A stretch of 64,000 nt of DNA from Herpetosiphonaceae bacterium (GTDB lineage Bacteria; Chloroflexota; Chloroflexia; Chloroflexales; Herpetosiphonaceae). The position numbers were made by a program, and so were the translations under genes. The notes under the pieces are model-generated. The model was not told where the DNA came from and did not search any database. It worked only from the letters and a program-made list of their open reading frames with translations. Below are positions 17,808 to 25,013 of this stretch, in pieces. Position 1 is the stretch's first letter. Every line of letters begins with the position of its first letter. The stretch is from positions 1 through 64,000 of the forward strand of contig JABXJS010000127.1 in the NCBI GenBank assembly GCA_013538855.1, written 5' to 3'.

Positions 17808-17838
17808 TAGCCCCAGTTGATCACGGCTGGGGCTATTT
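17808..17838. terminator. Bidirectional terminator
   Basis: TAGCCCCAG / CTGGGGCTA 9-bp stem with a 10-base loop followed by TTT. It lies between the secreted protein (+) and the PLD operon (-). Confidence 0.75.
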
Positions 17839-17855
17839 GGTATGGCTTGTGTGCG

Positions 17856-19037
17856 CTAGGGTTCAGCAAGCATCCAGAGTTGCTCAAAACGCTGCTCAAG
17901 CTCCTGCGCTAGCGTTGGAGCGTTAAGGACGATGCTTAAGTCGTCATAGTGAAAGTATGAGCCAGCGGACCAGTTGTGGCTGCCAACCACAGTCGTGAGC
18001 GAGTCAAGCACCAAGAACTTAGAGTGGAGCAATCGCTCCGCTTGATCGCGGCGCACATCGACGCCGCCGCCTCTGAGTACCTCGAGTGCGTTGCTATTGA
18101 TAACGCTCGATTCATAATCGTCTTCTTCGCGATCCTGATCGAGCAAGACACGAACCCGCAGACCGCGCTGTTGAGCAGCGATAAGCTTGTTGAGCAACAG
18201 CCGGGTTGGATGGTGTGCATCCGGCAGTGCTACGTGGAACATAGCCATCGTGACCTGTTGCTGGGCGTTATCCAAGGCCTCTCTGAGCCAGTAGTAGTAT
18301 TGAGCACCACGCAAGATACCAGCCCAAGCGCACGTATGCGGACCGTCTGGTGGATCCATATCGAAGCGCTGGTCGGCATACCAGCGGGTTGGAGTCTTAT
18401 CCCGCAGGTAGCTGATTGTGTACTCTAGCACGCGACGGAGACTTTCTTCTGGATCGACACCAACTTTGCCACCAAGCATGCGTAGCAGGTCGAAAACATC
18501 TGTAGGTGCAGGCGTTGCAGTTGGTCGATGGCTGAAGCGCAGCCGTGGAAGCAGGCGGGTTACTGCCTGTTCGCCGATGCCTGACACGCGTACCGCTAGA
18601 TCCTTGCCGCCTTTAAACGCCCCGTTGCGGTGTCGCTCGGCTACAATCCGTTGCGCTAGTTTCAGGCCAATCTCGGGAAGATCGGCAAGCTCTTTTTCTG
18701 TGCACCAGTTGATGTGCACGAAATCGCCCAGCACAATGTGCGACTTAAACGGCGCATTTGTGCTGTTTTGCAGGATCAAGCCAGTTGATTGATACGATAC
18801 AATGTCTTTAGCAAACGCTTGGCGTAGCGCATCGTTGAGGAGCCCTTGCGCGATGTGCTTGGCAGCTCGATCAGAAACCGTGTTTTCGGTTAGTGGTGGA
18901 CCGCCGATGATCTCAAACAGCTGCACAAGTAGGCTGCGGATTTCTTGCACGGAAGCGACGTTTGTTGCTCTAACAGCATCGTAGATGGAAGCGATCAGCT
19001 CATCGCTGGCAAGATCACGCCAGTTAAACTGTTGCAT
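17856..19037 (-). CDS. HhH plus single-HKD phospholipase D-like protein
   Basis: A 393-residue protein, last gene of a four-gene operon. Residues 1-100 are helical and of unknown family. Residues about 107-168 form two helix-hairpin-helix motifs of ComEA type (INWCTEKELADLPEIGLKLA ... VSGIGEQAVTRLLP), which bind DNA without sequence preference. The C-terminal 165 residues are one phospholipase D-fold half with an intact HxK(x)4D motif (H338, K340, D345 in LLHSKFLVLD) followed by GSHNWS. A single HKD must dimerise to form the active site, as in Nuc-type nucleases. Its start overlaps the end of the preceding HKD gene by 14 bases. DNA phosphodiesterase activity is the likeliest role. The frame is AT-richer than the flanking acyltransferase gene. 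Confidence 0.8.
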   Translation of the reverse strand: MQQFNWRDLASDELIASIYDAVRATNVASVQEIRSLLVQLFEIIGGPPLTENTVSDRAAKHIAQGLLNDALRQAFAKDIVSYQSTGLILQNSTNAPFKSHIVLGDFVHINWCTEKELADLPEIGLKLAQRIVAERHRNGAFKGGKDLAVRVSGIGEQAVTRLLPRLRFSHRPTATPAPTDVFDLLRMLGGKVGVDPEESLRRVLEYTISYLRDKTPTRWYADQRFDMDPPDGPHTCAWAGILRGAQYYYWLREALDNAQQQVTMAMFHVALPDAHHPTRLLLNKLIAAQQRGLRVRVLLDQDREEDDYESSVINSNALEVLRGGGVDVRRDQAERLLHSKFLVLDSLTTVVGSHNWSAGSYFHYDDLSIVLNAPTLAQELEQRFEQLWMLAEP

Positions 19038-19560
19038 CTTGGGCCTCTTTCACGAGCGCTCGCCACTCAACTGCCAGTTCATCGGCGAGGAATGCGGCAA
19101 GACGCGGATCTGCAATAAGTACACTGTCTTGAGTTTCACAAGCAAAAGCTTTGCTGGACCAGTTGTGTGATCCCACAAGAACATAGTCATCTACCACTAC
19201 GAGCTTTTTATGGCTTGATGTGGAAGAGACTGCTGCCATCAGTTGACAGGGAATATGTAGTCTGCGACAGTGCACCATGGCCGCCTCAGTTACATCTTGA
19301 ATGCTCAAGTTTTCACTTGATCCACCGATAATCAGCCGTACATCAACACCCCGTTGGCTCGCCCGCCGCAAATTTAGCAGCATATTGATTACCGCATTGC
19401 TGGTGTCCTCATCATCGGCAGGCAAGATGTCGACAATGAAAACACTGGCGAAGATGCGTTTTGTGGCATGCATCGTGAGCCAACCAAGGACCTCCTTGTA
19501 CTGCTCATCGTAGACCAAGCCTGCCTTGCAATCGAAGACACCAACATTCATTTTAGTCAT
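19024..19560 (-). CDS. Single-HKD phospholipase D-like protein
   Basis: A 178-residue protein that is essentially one phospholipase D-fold half. It carries HxK(x)4D (H117, K119, D124 in SHKKLVVVDD) followed by VGSHNWSSKAF. The length is that of minimal Nuc/EDTA-resistant nuclease-type proteins, but no signal peptide is seen, so it should stay in the cytoplasm. GAGGA lies 7 bases before the ATG. It overlaps the genes on both sides (8 and 14 bases), so it is tightly co-translated with the HhH-HKD protein. The two could pair as a heterodimer that completes one active site; this is inference. Confidence 0.8.
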   Translation of the reverse strand: MTKMNVGVFDCKAGLVYDEQYKEVLGWLTMHATKRIFASVFIVDILPADDEDTSNAVINMLLNLRRASQRGVDVRLIIGGSSENLSIQDVTEAAMVHCRRLHIPCQLMAAVSSTSSHKKLVVVDDYVLVGSHNWSSKAFACETQDSVLIADPRLAAFLADELAVEWRALVKEAQDATV

Positions 19561-19867
19561 TTTGGATTCCTCTTTCGATTTGCAGGCGGACGTTGGCTAG
19601 TTCGGTTTGGAAAAACTGGTAGTAAGCTGGCACCGCAGTGAGGTACATGTATGCTTCGCGCTCGTAGGTCACCGCTTGGGCAAGGATGGCGGCTTCAGTG
19701 CCATTTGGCACCGGCGATGCCTGATCCCGCAGGCGTTTAGCCCGTTCAATGCGTGCCATGGCCAGCGAGATCATGGCCTCGGACTTCCGAATCAAACGAA
19801 TAAGCAGCTGCCAGTGTTCAAAGGCGGCAGCTGTTTCAGCCGATACTGGTTTAAGCTCAAGGCTCAT
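19553..19867 (-). CDS. Small helical protein of the PLD operon
   Basis: A 104-residue, almost entirely helical protein (AAAFEHWQLLIRLIRKSEAM ... LANVRLQIERGIQND) with GGAG 7 bases before the ATG. No family recognised. Its last bases overlap the single-HKD gene, so it likely belongs to the same complex, perhaps as an adaptor or inhibitor. Confidence 0.7.
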   Translation of the reverse strand: MSLELKPVSAETAAAFEHWQLLIRLIRKSEAMISLAMARIERAKRLRDQASPVPNGTEAAILAQAVTYEREAYMYLTAVPAYYQFFQTELANVRLQIERGIQND

Positions 19868-19905
19868 GGCTTTTCTCCTTTTCCAGCAGGCCTGGTGAGG
19901 GTGGC

Positions 19906-20154
19906 CTAATCAGATTTTCCTTTGCCCTTGAGTGCGTTCAGAATTGCATCGAGGATATTGGAAAGTGTGTCGCGATTCATACAGTCCCAATCTGTACCAA
20001 GGGTGTCGCTCCAACACTCTGGGGGAACGCTCTCTGGTCGTTCCATATGCGGAAAATCGCTGCCTGCATCAGGAGGATCTTTGCTGCCCGCATCAGGAGC
20101 AACCTCGTCCGGATAGCATACCCCAGCATCTTCGTCATAGTGACCGTTTGGCAT
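19906..20154 (-). CDS. Small acidic Cys-containing protein, first gene of PLD operon
   Basis: An 82-residue protein with a strong AGGAGG site about 5 bases before the ATG. It is strongly acidic and Pro/Asp-rich (DEVAPDAGSKDPPDAGSDF) with cysteines in VCYPDE, ECWSD and DWDCMN. The C-terminus is a basic amphipathic helix (ILDAILNALKGKGKSD). No family recognised. The acidic DNA-mimic-like composition next to two nucleases raises the possibility of an inhibitor or immunity-type role; this is speculation. Confidence 0.65.
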   Translation of the reverse strand: MPNGHYDEDAGVCYPDEVAPDAGSKDPPDAGSDFPHMERPESVPPECWSDTLGTDWDCMNRDTLSNILDAILNALKGKGKSD

Positions 20155-20501
20155 GACGGCCTCCTTGTTTTTTGCCGCTGTTCAAAAAAGGTGTGGATTT
20201 AAGGTGACGACGCTCTGGTTGTCTGCACCTACCAACCAAATCAGGATGTTGGGATCGAGGAAGTGAGTATGCTTGGGCTGTGGAGCGATGGTGGTGCTGT
20301 TGGTTGGTAAATAGTAGTTGGTGGCGTAGTGTTCACAGCATATATATAGGTGCACTACTGCTGGGTGAAATTAACACTACCAGATAGAAAGATGTCTTAT
20401 CGTTCGTCGATACAGCTGGATTATTTCTCGCTCTAGGATCTAAATCTTGTATAATCGTCGTATTCCCAAGCGTAGCTCACTAGCCTGTAAGCGGAGGGTG
20501 T
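20155..20501. other. AT-rich divergent promoter region with inverted repeats
   Basis: 347 bases between the PLD operon (-) and the acyltransferase gene (+), more AT-rich than the surroundings. Perfect 10-bp inverted repeats TACCAACCAA (20230-20239) and TTGGTTGGTA (20300-20309) flank a 60-base loop. GTAGTG (20326-20331) pairs with CACTAC (20353-20358) around TATATATA. TATAAT at 20450-20455 is the likely -10 of the acyltransferase gene. Confidence 0.55.
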
Positions 20502-22025
20502 ATGCCAGCTATCGCCGCGTCCGAGATTATCCACCCCAAGCAGCTGAGCGCGGAGGAGCGCCAGCAGCTTATCGATGCACTGTACGCCGTGCACTGCGAG
20601 ATCTTCGACGGCGTGGAGCGCGCCGCCTTCGCCAAGTACGTTGTCGAGTCCAAGGCCGACCACACGATCATCCGCGTGCACAAGAGCGCCGAGGAGCGCA
20701 TCGTTGGCTACTGCGCCATCCATATTTTTGAAAAAGAGCTTGGCGGCAGGCCGGTGGCGGTCATTCGCATGGAGGCTGGCTCGCTGCGCGAGTACCGCGG
20801 CGGCAACTCCAACGTGCGCTTCTGCACCAACTACATTCTGCGCTACTGGCTGGCCAATCTGCGCCGCCGCCTCTACTACCTGGGCACGCTGGTGCACCCG
20901 TCGAGCTATATGCTGTTTGCCAAGTATACCGACGAGGTGCTGCCCAGCCGCGAGCGCCCGCTTGCGCCCAGCCAGCAGGCGCTGATGGCCGAGATGGCGC
21001 GCGCCTTCGAGCTGGAGCCGGTCGACGCGGCCCGGCCGCTGGTGGTGCACGTCGGCTGGCGCACCCGCGACACCGAGGTCGAGCGCGCCTACTGGCGCAC
21101 CTGCCCCAAGCCCACAGCGCGCTTCTTTGTGCAGGAGAACCCCAGCTATGGCGAGGGCCACGGCCTGATGACGCTGGTGCCGATCAGCGGCCGCACCCTG
21201 CTGCGCTCTGGCCGCCGTGTCACCCGCGACAAGCTCCAGCGGCGCATCGAGTTGACGCTGTCGAGCCTCCAGCGCCTGCCGCTCGTGCGCCGCTTCCTTG
21301 CGCCGCAGATCATTCAGCGCCGCTTGCGCCAGACCGCCCTCTTCGCCGATATTCCCGCGGCCGATCTGCGCGAGCTGGCCCAGGCCGCCGAGGTGATCGC
21401 CCTGCCTGCCGGCAGCTATGTGTTTCACGATGGCGACGCTGGCAACGAGCTGTACATCGTCGCCAGCGGCTCGGTCTATGTGATCGACGAGGATCGCACC
21501 GAGGACGAGATCATCGACCAGCTGGCGGTTGGCGCGCTGTTCGGCGAGATGGCGGTGCTCTCCAACGAGCCGCGCATGGCCGCGGTGCGCACGGCCACCA
21601 GAGCAACGCTGATCCGCATCCACCGCCGCCCGCTGTTTGCGCTTATGGAGCGCCACGCGGCCATGCGCACGGCGATCTGGGCGGCCTTCGACAGCCGACG
21701 CTTCAATGAGGTTGTCAGCGCCACGCCGCGCCTGGCCCACCTAGATCGCCAGCAGCGCGCCGACTGGTTCGCTCAGGGCCAGCGCGAGGAGCTGGCACCA
21801 CAGCAGTCCATAACGCTGGCCGACTCGTGGACCTTGCTGCTGACCGGCAGCGCCGAGATCAGCCAAGGCGAGCTGTGCCTCTCCGTCCGCGCCCCCGCGC
21901 TGATCCGCGCCGCCGCGCCGCTGGAGCTGGTGGCGCAGGCCGCGAGCCGTATCGTGCGCCTGCCGCTCGCCGCGCACGAGTGGCCGCTGCCATCCGACAC
22001 AGCCACCGCAGGTGTTGTAGCGTAA
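20502..22025 (+). CDS. GNAT-like acyltransferase with cyclic-nucleotide-binding domain
   Basis: A 507-residue two-part protein; GGAGGG lies just before the ATG. The N-terminal ~170 residues resemble a GNAT-fold acyltransferase (RIVGYCAIHIFEKEL, VAVIRMEAGSLREYRGGN, LYYLGTLVHPSSYMLFAKYT). Residues about 285-400 are a cyclic-nucleotide-binding domain: LFADIPAADLRELAQAAEVI, PAGSYVFHDGDAGNELYIVA and the phosphate-binding cassette FGEMAVLSNEPRMAAVRTAT near residue 347. The cassette keeps the Glu and the Pro-Arg that contact the cyclic phosphate. Comparable fusions exist in mycobacterial cAMP-gated lysine acetyltransferases, although there the domain order is CNB first. Expected: acyl transfer to protein or a small molecule controlled by cAMP or cGMP. 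A Pro-rich C-terminal segment is undefined. Confidence 0.75.
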   Translation: MPAIAASEIIHPKQLSAEERQQLIDALYAVHCEIFDGVERAAFAKYVVESKADHTIIRVHKSAEERIVGYCAIHIFEKELGGRPVAVIRMEAGSLREYRGGNSNVRFCTNYILRYWLANLRRRLYYLGTLVHPSSYMLFAKYTDEVLPSRERPLAPSQQALMAEMARAFELEPVDAARPLVVHVGWRTRDTEVERAYWRTCPKPTARFFVQENPSYGEGHGLMTLVPISGRTLLRSGRRVTRDKLQRRIELTLSSLQRLPLVRRFLAPQIIQRRLRQTALFADIPAADLRELAQAAEVIALPAGSYVFHDGDAGNELYIVASGSVYVIDEDRTEDEIIDQLAVGALFGEMAVLSNEPRMAAVRTATRATLIRIHRRPLFALMERHAAMRTAIWAAFDSRRFNEVVSATPRLAHLDRQQRADWFAQGQREELAPQQSITLADSWTLLLTGSAEISQGELCLSVRAPALIRAAAPLELVAQAASRIVRLPLAAHEWPLPSDTATAGVVA

Positions 22026-22199
22026 GATGTGGTGTGGATTCGCGCACGTGCTGGCTGGGCGGCTGTGCTGCCCAAGCGTGCGGCGGTGCGTCAGCCGTGG
22101 GCGGGCCGCTCGCTGAGCGTGTTCTTTTCTGCGTGATGGCGAGCGCCACTTTTAGAGTTGCCTGTGCACGTTGTACCAGAGGCAACAAGGAGATCTGGT

Positions 22200-22553
22200 A
22201 TGGATACAACCAGACCAAAACTTGTTCAAATAACGCTGACTGCTGAACATGTGGTGGAGATGGTGCAGTTGTACAGTGCTGTGTTTGCTATTCAGCTTGA
22301 GCCGGTTGCGGCCTACGGCACGACACTCTACCGTGGCCTGCTCCATGGCACGCCATTGCTGATCTGCCCCAACAGCATTGCTGGCGTGGAGGCGCAGCAG
22401 AACCGCCATCAGTTCACCTACAGTGTTGCCAATCTTGCGACGCTGATCCGCCAAGCCGAGGCGGCTGGTGGGCAGCTTATTCAGCACGCTGCAGATGCCG
22501 CGACACTACTTGACCCTGATGGCAACACGCTGGTGTTTCAGCAGGAGCGCTGA
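22200..22553 (+). CDS. VOC (glyoxalase/bleomycin-resistance) family protein
   Basis: A 117-residue protein with AAGGAG 6 bases before the ATG at 22200. It has the vicinal-oxygen-chelate layout: VQITLTAEHVVEMVQLYSAVF at the start, AYGTTLYRGLLHGTPLLIC in the middle and the typical end TLLDPDGNTLVFQQ, where the second metal ligand usually sits. The first ligand His of classic enzymes appears replaced, so it may bind rather than catalyse. No functional link to neighbours seen. Confidence 0.75.
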   Translation: MDTTRPKLVQITLTAEHVVEMVQLYSAVFAIQLEPVAAYGTTLYRGLLHGTPLLICPNSIAGVEAQQNRHQFTYSVANLATLIRQAEAAGGQLIQHAADAATLLDPDGNTLVFQQER

Positions 22554-22598
22554 TCTGCCGCGCTGCTCGTGCCACAGCGATTCCGTTTGAGAACATGA

Positions 22599-22627
22599 TT
22601 GACGTAGCCGTGCTCTTCGCATATACT
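22599..22627 (+). promoter_or_regulatory. Sigma70-type promoter of the GntR-flavoenzyme-glpD operon
   Basis: TTGACG (22599-22604), 17-base spacer, TATACT (22622-22627). The predicted start of transcription falls inside the operator just downstream. Confidence 0.75.
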
Positions 22628-22628
22628 A

Positions 22629-22652
22629 AACTGGTCAGACCACTTACCAGTT
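22629..22652 (+). promoter_or_regulatory. FadR-subfamily operator with nested inverted repeats
   Basis: TGGTCAGACCA (22632-22642) is a perfect palindrome that fits the TNGTNNNACNA consensus of FadR-type GntR regulators. The same TGGT also pairs with a second ACCA in AACTGGT ... ACCAGTT (22629-22635 / 22646-22652). It lies directly after the -10 box, so bound protein would block transcription. Confidence 0.7.
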
Positions 22653-22665
22653 AGGTGAATCTCCT

Positions 22666-23379
22666 ATGCAAGAGCAACAGCAACCACAGCGGCCAGCGGC
22701 CTACGCCGAAGAGGCGCTGATCCGCATGATCCTTGATGGTAAATATACGCCCGGCAGCGTGCTGCCTGGCGAGCGCGAGCTAGCGGCGAGCCTGGGCGTA
22801 ACGCGGCCAACTGTCCGCGAGGCGCTGCAGCGGCTGAGCCGTGACGGCTGGCTGACGATTCAGCAGGGCAAATCCACGCGTGTCAACGACATCTGGCGTG
22901 ATGGTGGCCTCAACATTCTCAGCGCGCTGGTGCAGCACAGCGAGCGGCTGCCCGACGACTTCATCCCCAATTTACTGGCCGTGCGGCTGGATCTTGCCCC
23001 GGCCTATGCGCGGGCAGCGGTGGCCAACAATCCCACCGCGATCAGCGGCTATCTGGCACACTGGACGACGCTGCCGGATACGCCGGAGGCCTACGCGGCC
23101 TTTGATTGGGAGCTGCACCGCACGCTCACCATTGCATCGGGCAATCCGATCTACACCCTGATCTTAAATGGCTTCAGCGGCTTCTACGAGGCGATGGCGC
23201 GCTACTACTTTCAGCTGCCGCAGGCCCGTGCGGCCTCGCGGGACTTCTACGCCACCTTGTACAAGGCCGCCGTGGAGGGCGACTGGGCGCGGGCGGAGAC
23301 AATAACGCTCACGGTGATTGCCGCGAGCCTTCAGTTTTGGCAGCAGGTGTCGAACCAGCTGGCCGAGAGGGTAGCCTAA
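22666..23379 (+). CDS. FadR-type GntR-family transcriptional regulator
   Basis: A 237-residue regulator. The winged helix (residues about 17-73) reads LIRMILDGKYTPGSVLPGER, ELAASLGVTRPTVREAL, SRDGWLTIQQGKSTRVND, very close to GntR/FadR. The all-helical C-terminal domain (NILSALVQHSERLPDDFIPN, FDWELHRTLTIASGNPIY) matches FadR itself rather than the metal-binding FCD type, so an acyl-CoA or lipid ligand is plausible. A FadR-consensus palindrome covers its own promoter, which predicts autorepression. Its TAA overlaps the ATG of the next gene (TAATG), so it is co-translated with the flavoenzyme and glpD-like genes it presumably controls. Confidence 0.85.
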   Translation: MQEQQQPQRPAAYAEEALIRMILDGKYTPGSVLPGERELAASLGVTRPTVREALQRLSRDGWLTIQQGKSTRVNDIWRDGGLNILSALVQHSERLPDDFIPNLLAVRLDLAPAYARAAVANNPTAISGYLAHWTTLPDTPEAYAAFDWELHRTLTIASGNPIYTLILNGFSGFYEAMARYYFQLPQARAASRDFYATLYKAAVEGDWARAETITLTVIAASLQFWQQVSNQLAERVA

Positions 23380-25013
23380 TGCGACGCTGGAACGGATGGG
23401 GTGACGACGCCCAAAACTATCCACTGACGAGCGCGGCCAAGGCGGTGCTAGAGGATCTGGTTGGCGCTGGCCCACAGCCGCAGGACATGACGCTTGGTGC
23501 GCTGATCAAGCACGTGCCGCCATCACGTCTACCTGCGCATCCACTGATCACCACCGCCGCCGAGGAGCGCGTGCGCCACGCGCGCGGCCAGAGCTTTCCC
23601 GACCTGATCGCTATGCGTAGCGGGCGCGGCTTGGTCTTTCCAGATGGCGTGGCCTACCCGCTGAGCAGCGCTGATGTGCGCGCGCTCATCGACTACGGCC
23701 GCCAGCATGACGTGCGGCTGATCCCCTACGGCGGCGGCACGAGCGTGGTCGGCCATGTCAACCCTGAGCCGTCGCCGCAGCCGGTGCTGACGGTGAATCT
23801 GAGTCACCTGAATCAACTGCTGGCCTTTGATCCAACCGAGCGGCTGGCGCGCTTTGGCGCTGGCGTGGCTGGGCCAGATCTTGAGGCGCAGCTGCGGGCG
23901 CAGGGCTACACGCTTGGCCACTTCCCACAGTCCTTTGAGTACTCGACGCTGGGCGGCTGGATTGCGACGCGCTCGAGCGGCCAGCAGTCGCTAGGCTTTG
24001 GGCGCATCGAGCAGCTGTGGGCTGGCGGCCATGTCGAAACACCGAGCGGCGCGCTAGAGCTGCCGAGCTTCCCCGCCTCGGCCGCAGGCCCCGACCTGCG
24101 CGAGATGCTCCTTGGCTCCGAGGGCCGCATGGGCATCATTAGCGAGGCGACTGTGCGCGTGCGGCCGCTGCCGCCGGTCGATGATGTGCACGCCGTGTTC
24201 TTCCCCACGTGGGAGCAGGCCGAGCTAGGTGCGCGTGCGATCGTGCAGGCTGGCGTGCCGCTGTCGATGCTGCGGCTTAGCACGCCGACCGAGACCATGA
24301 CCAATCTTGCTCTCGCTGGACATCGGCGACTGATCGGCCTGCTAGAGCGCGGCTTGAGCCTACGCCATGTCGGCTCAGAGAAGTGCGTGCTGATGGTTGG
24401 GGTGATGGGCCAGCCTGCGCAGGCCCGGCTGAGCCTGAAGGTGGCGCTGGGCCTAGCGCGCGAGCATGGCGGCGTAGCGGTCGGGCGCTTCATGGGTCGT
24501 CAGTGGCAGAAAAATCGCTTCCGCGCCCCCTACCTGCGCAACACGCTGTGGGCGCTGGGCTACGGGGTGGATACCTTAGAGACTGCCACCACGTGGCACA
24601 ATGTTACACCGCTGCTGAAGGCGGTTGAGGGTGCACTGCACGGCGCGCTGGCTGGTGAAGATCAGCCTGTGCATGTGTTCACGCATCTATCGCATCTGTA
24701 CACGACCGGCTCGAGCATCTACACAACCTATGTGTTCCGGCTCGGCCAGGATGCCGACGCAACCCTCGCGCGCTGGCACACGCTTAAGACCGCCGCCAGC
24801 CGCGCGATTGTGGCGCACGGCGGCACGATCAGCCATCAGCACGGCGTGGGCGTGGATCATCGCCCCTACCTTGTGGCCGAGAAGGGCGCGCTCGGACTTC
24901 AGGCGATTGCGGCACTGACAACCACATTTGACCCAGGGGGCCTGCTTAATCCAGGCAAGCTCATTGAGCGACAGATGCAAGGAGCAGACAATGTGGAACG
25001 TGAGCTGGCGTGA
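23379..25013 (+). CDS. FAD-binding oxidase, alkyl-DHAP synthase-like
   Basis: A 544-residue flavoprotein of the VAO/PCMH family. The FAD-binding part shows LIPYGGGTSVVGHV near residue 114, FPQSFEYSTLGGWIATRSSG near 181 and LGSEGRMGIISEATVRVRP near 246. These are diagnostic of alkyldihydroxyacetonephosphate synthase (AGPS)-like proteins. The C-terminal part has VFTHLSHLYTTGSSIYTTYV and GGTISHQHGVGVDHRPYL, the equivalent of the AGPS His-rich active-site segment, then FDPGGLLNPGKL. AGPS exchanges the acyl chain of acyl-DHAP for an alkyl chain in ether-lipid synthesis. Bacterial homologues beside GlpD may instead oxidise a glycerol-phosphate-type substrate. The start overlaps the regulator stop by one base, and the end overlaps the next gene by 23 bases. 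Confidence 0.8.
   Translation: MRRWNGWGDDAQNYPLTSAAKAVLEDLVGAGPQPQDMTLGALIKHVPPSRLPAHPLITTAAEERVRHARGQSFPDLIAMRSGRGLVFPDGVAYPLSSADVRALIDYGRQHDVRLIPYGGGTSVVGHVNPEPSPQPVLTVNLSHLNQLLAFDPTERLARFGAGVAGPDLEAQLRAQGYTLGHFPQSFEYSTLGGWIATRSSGQQSLGFGRIEQLWAGGHVETPSGALELPSFPASAAGPDLREMLLGSEGRMGIISEATVRVRPLPPVDDVHAVFFPTWEQAELGARAIVQAGVPLSMLRLSTPTETMTNLALAGHRRLIGLLERGLSLRHVGSEKCVLMVGVMGQPAQARLSLKVALGLAREHGGVAVGRFMGRQWQKNRFRAPYLRNTLWALGYGVDTLETATTWHNVTPLLKAVEGALHGALAGEDQPVHVFTHLSHLYTTGSSIYTTYVFRLGQDADATLARWHTLKTAASRAIVAHGGTISHQHGVGVDHRPYLVAEKGALGLQAIAALTTTFDPGGLLNPGKLIERQMQGADNVERELA

Noticed and set aside
20433-21740. 435-codon minus-strand frame opposite the acyltransferase/CNB gene
   Set aside because: Antisense to a gene with clear CNB motifs; composition typical of GC-driven antisense frames; would also cover that gene's promoter.
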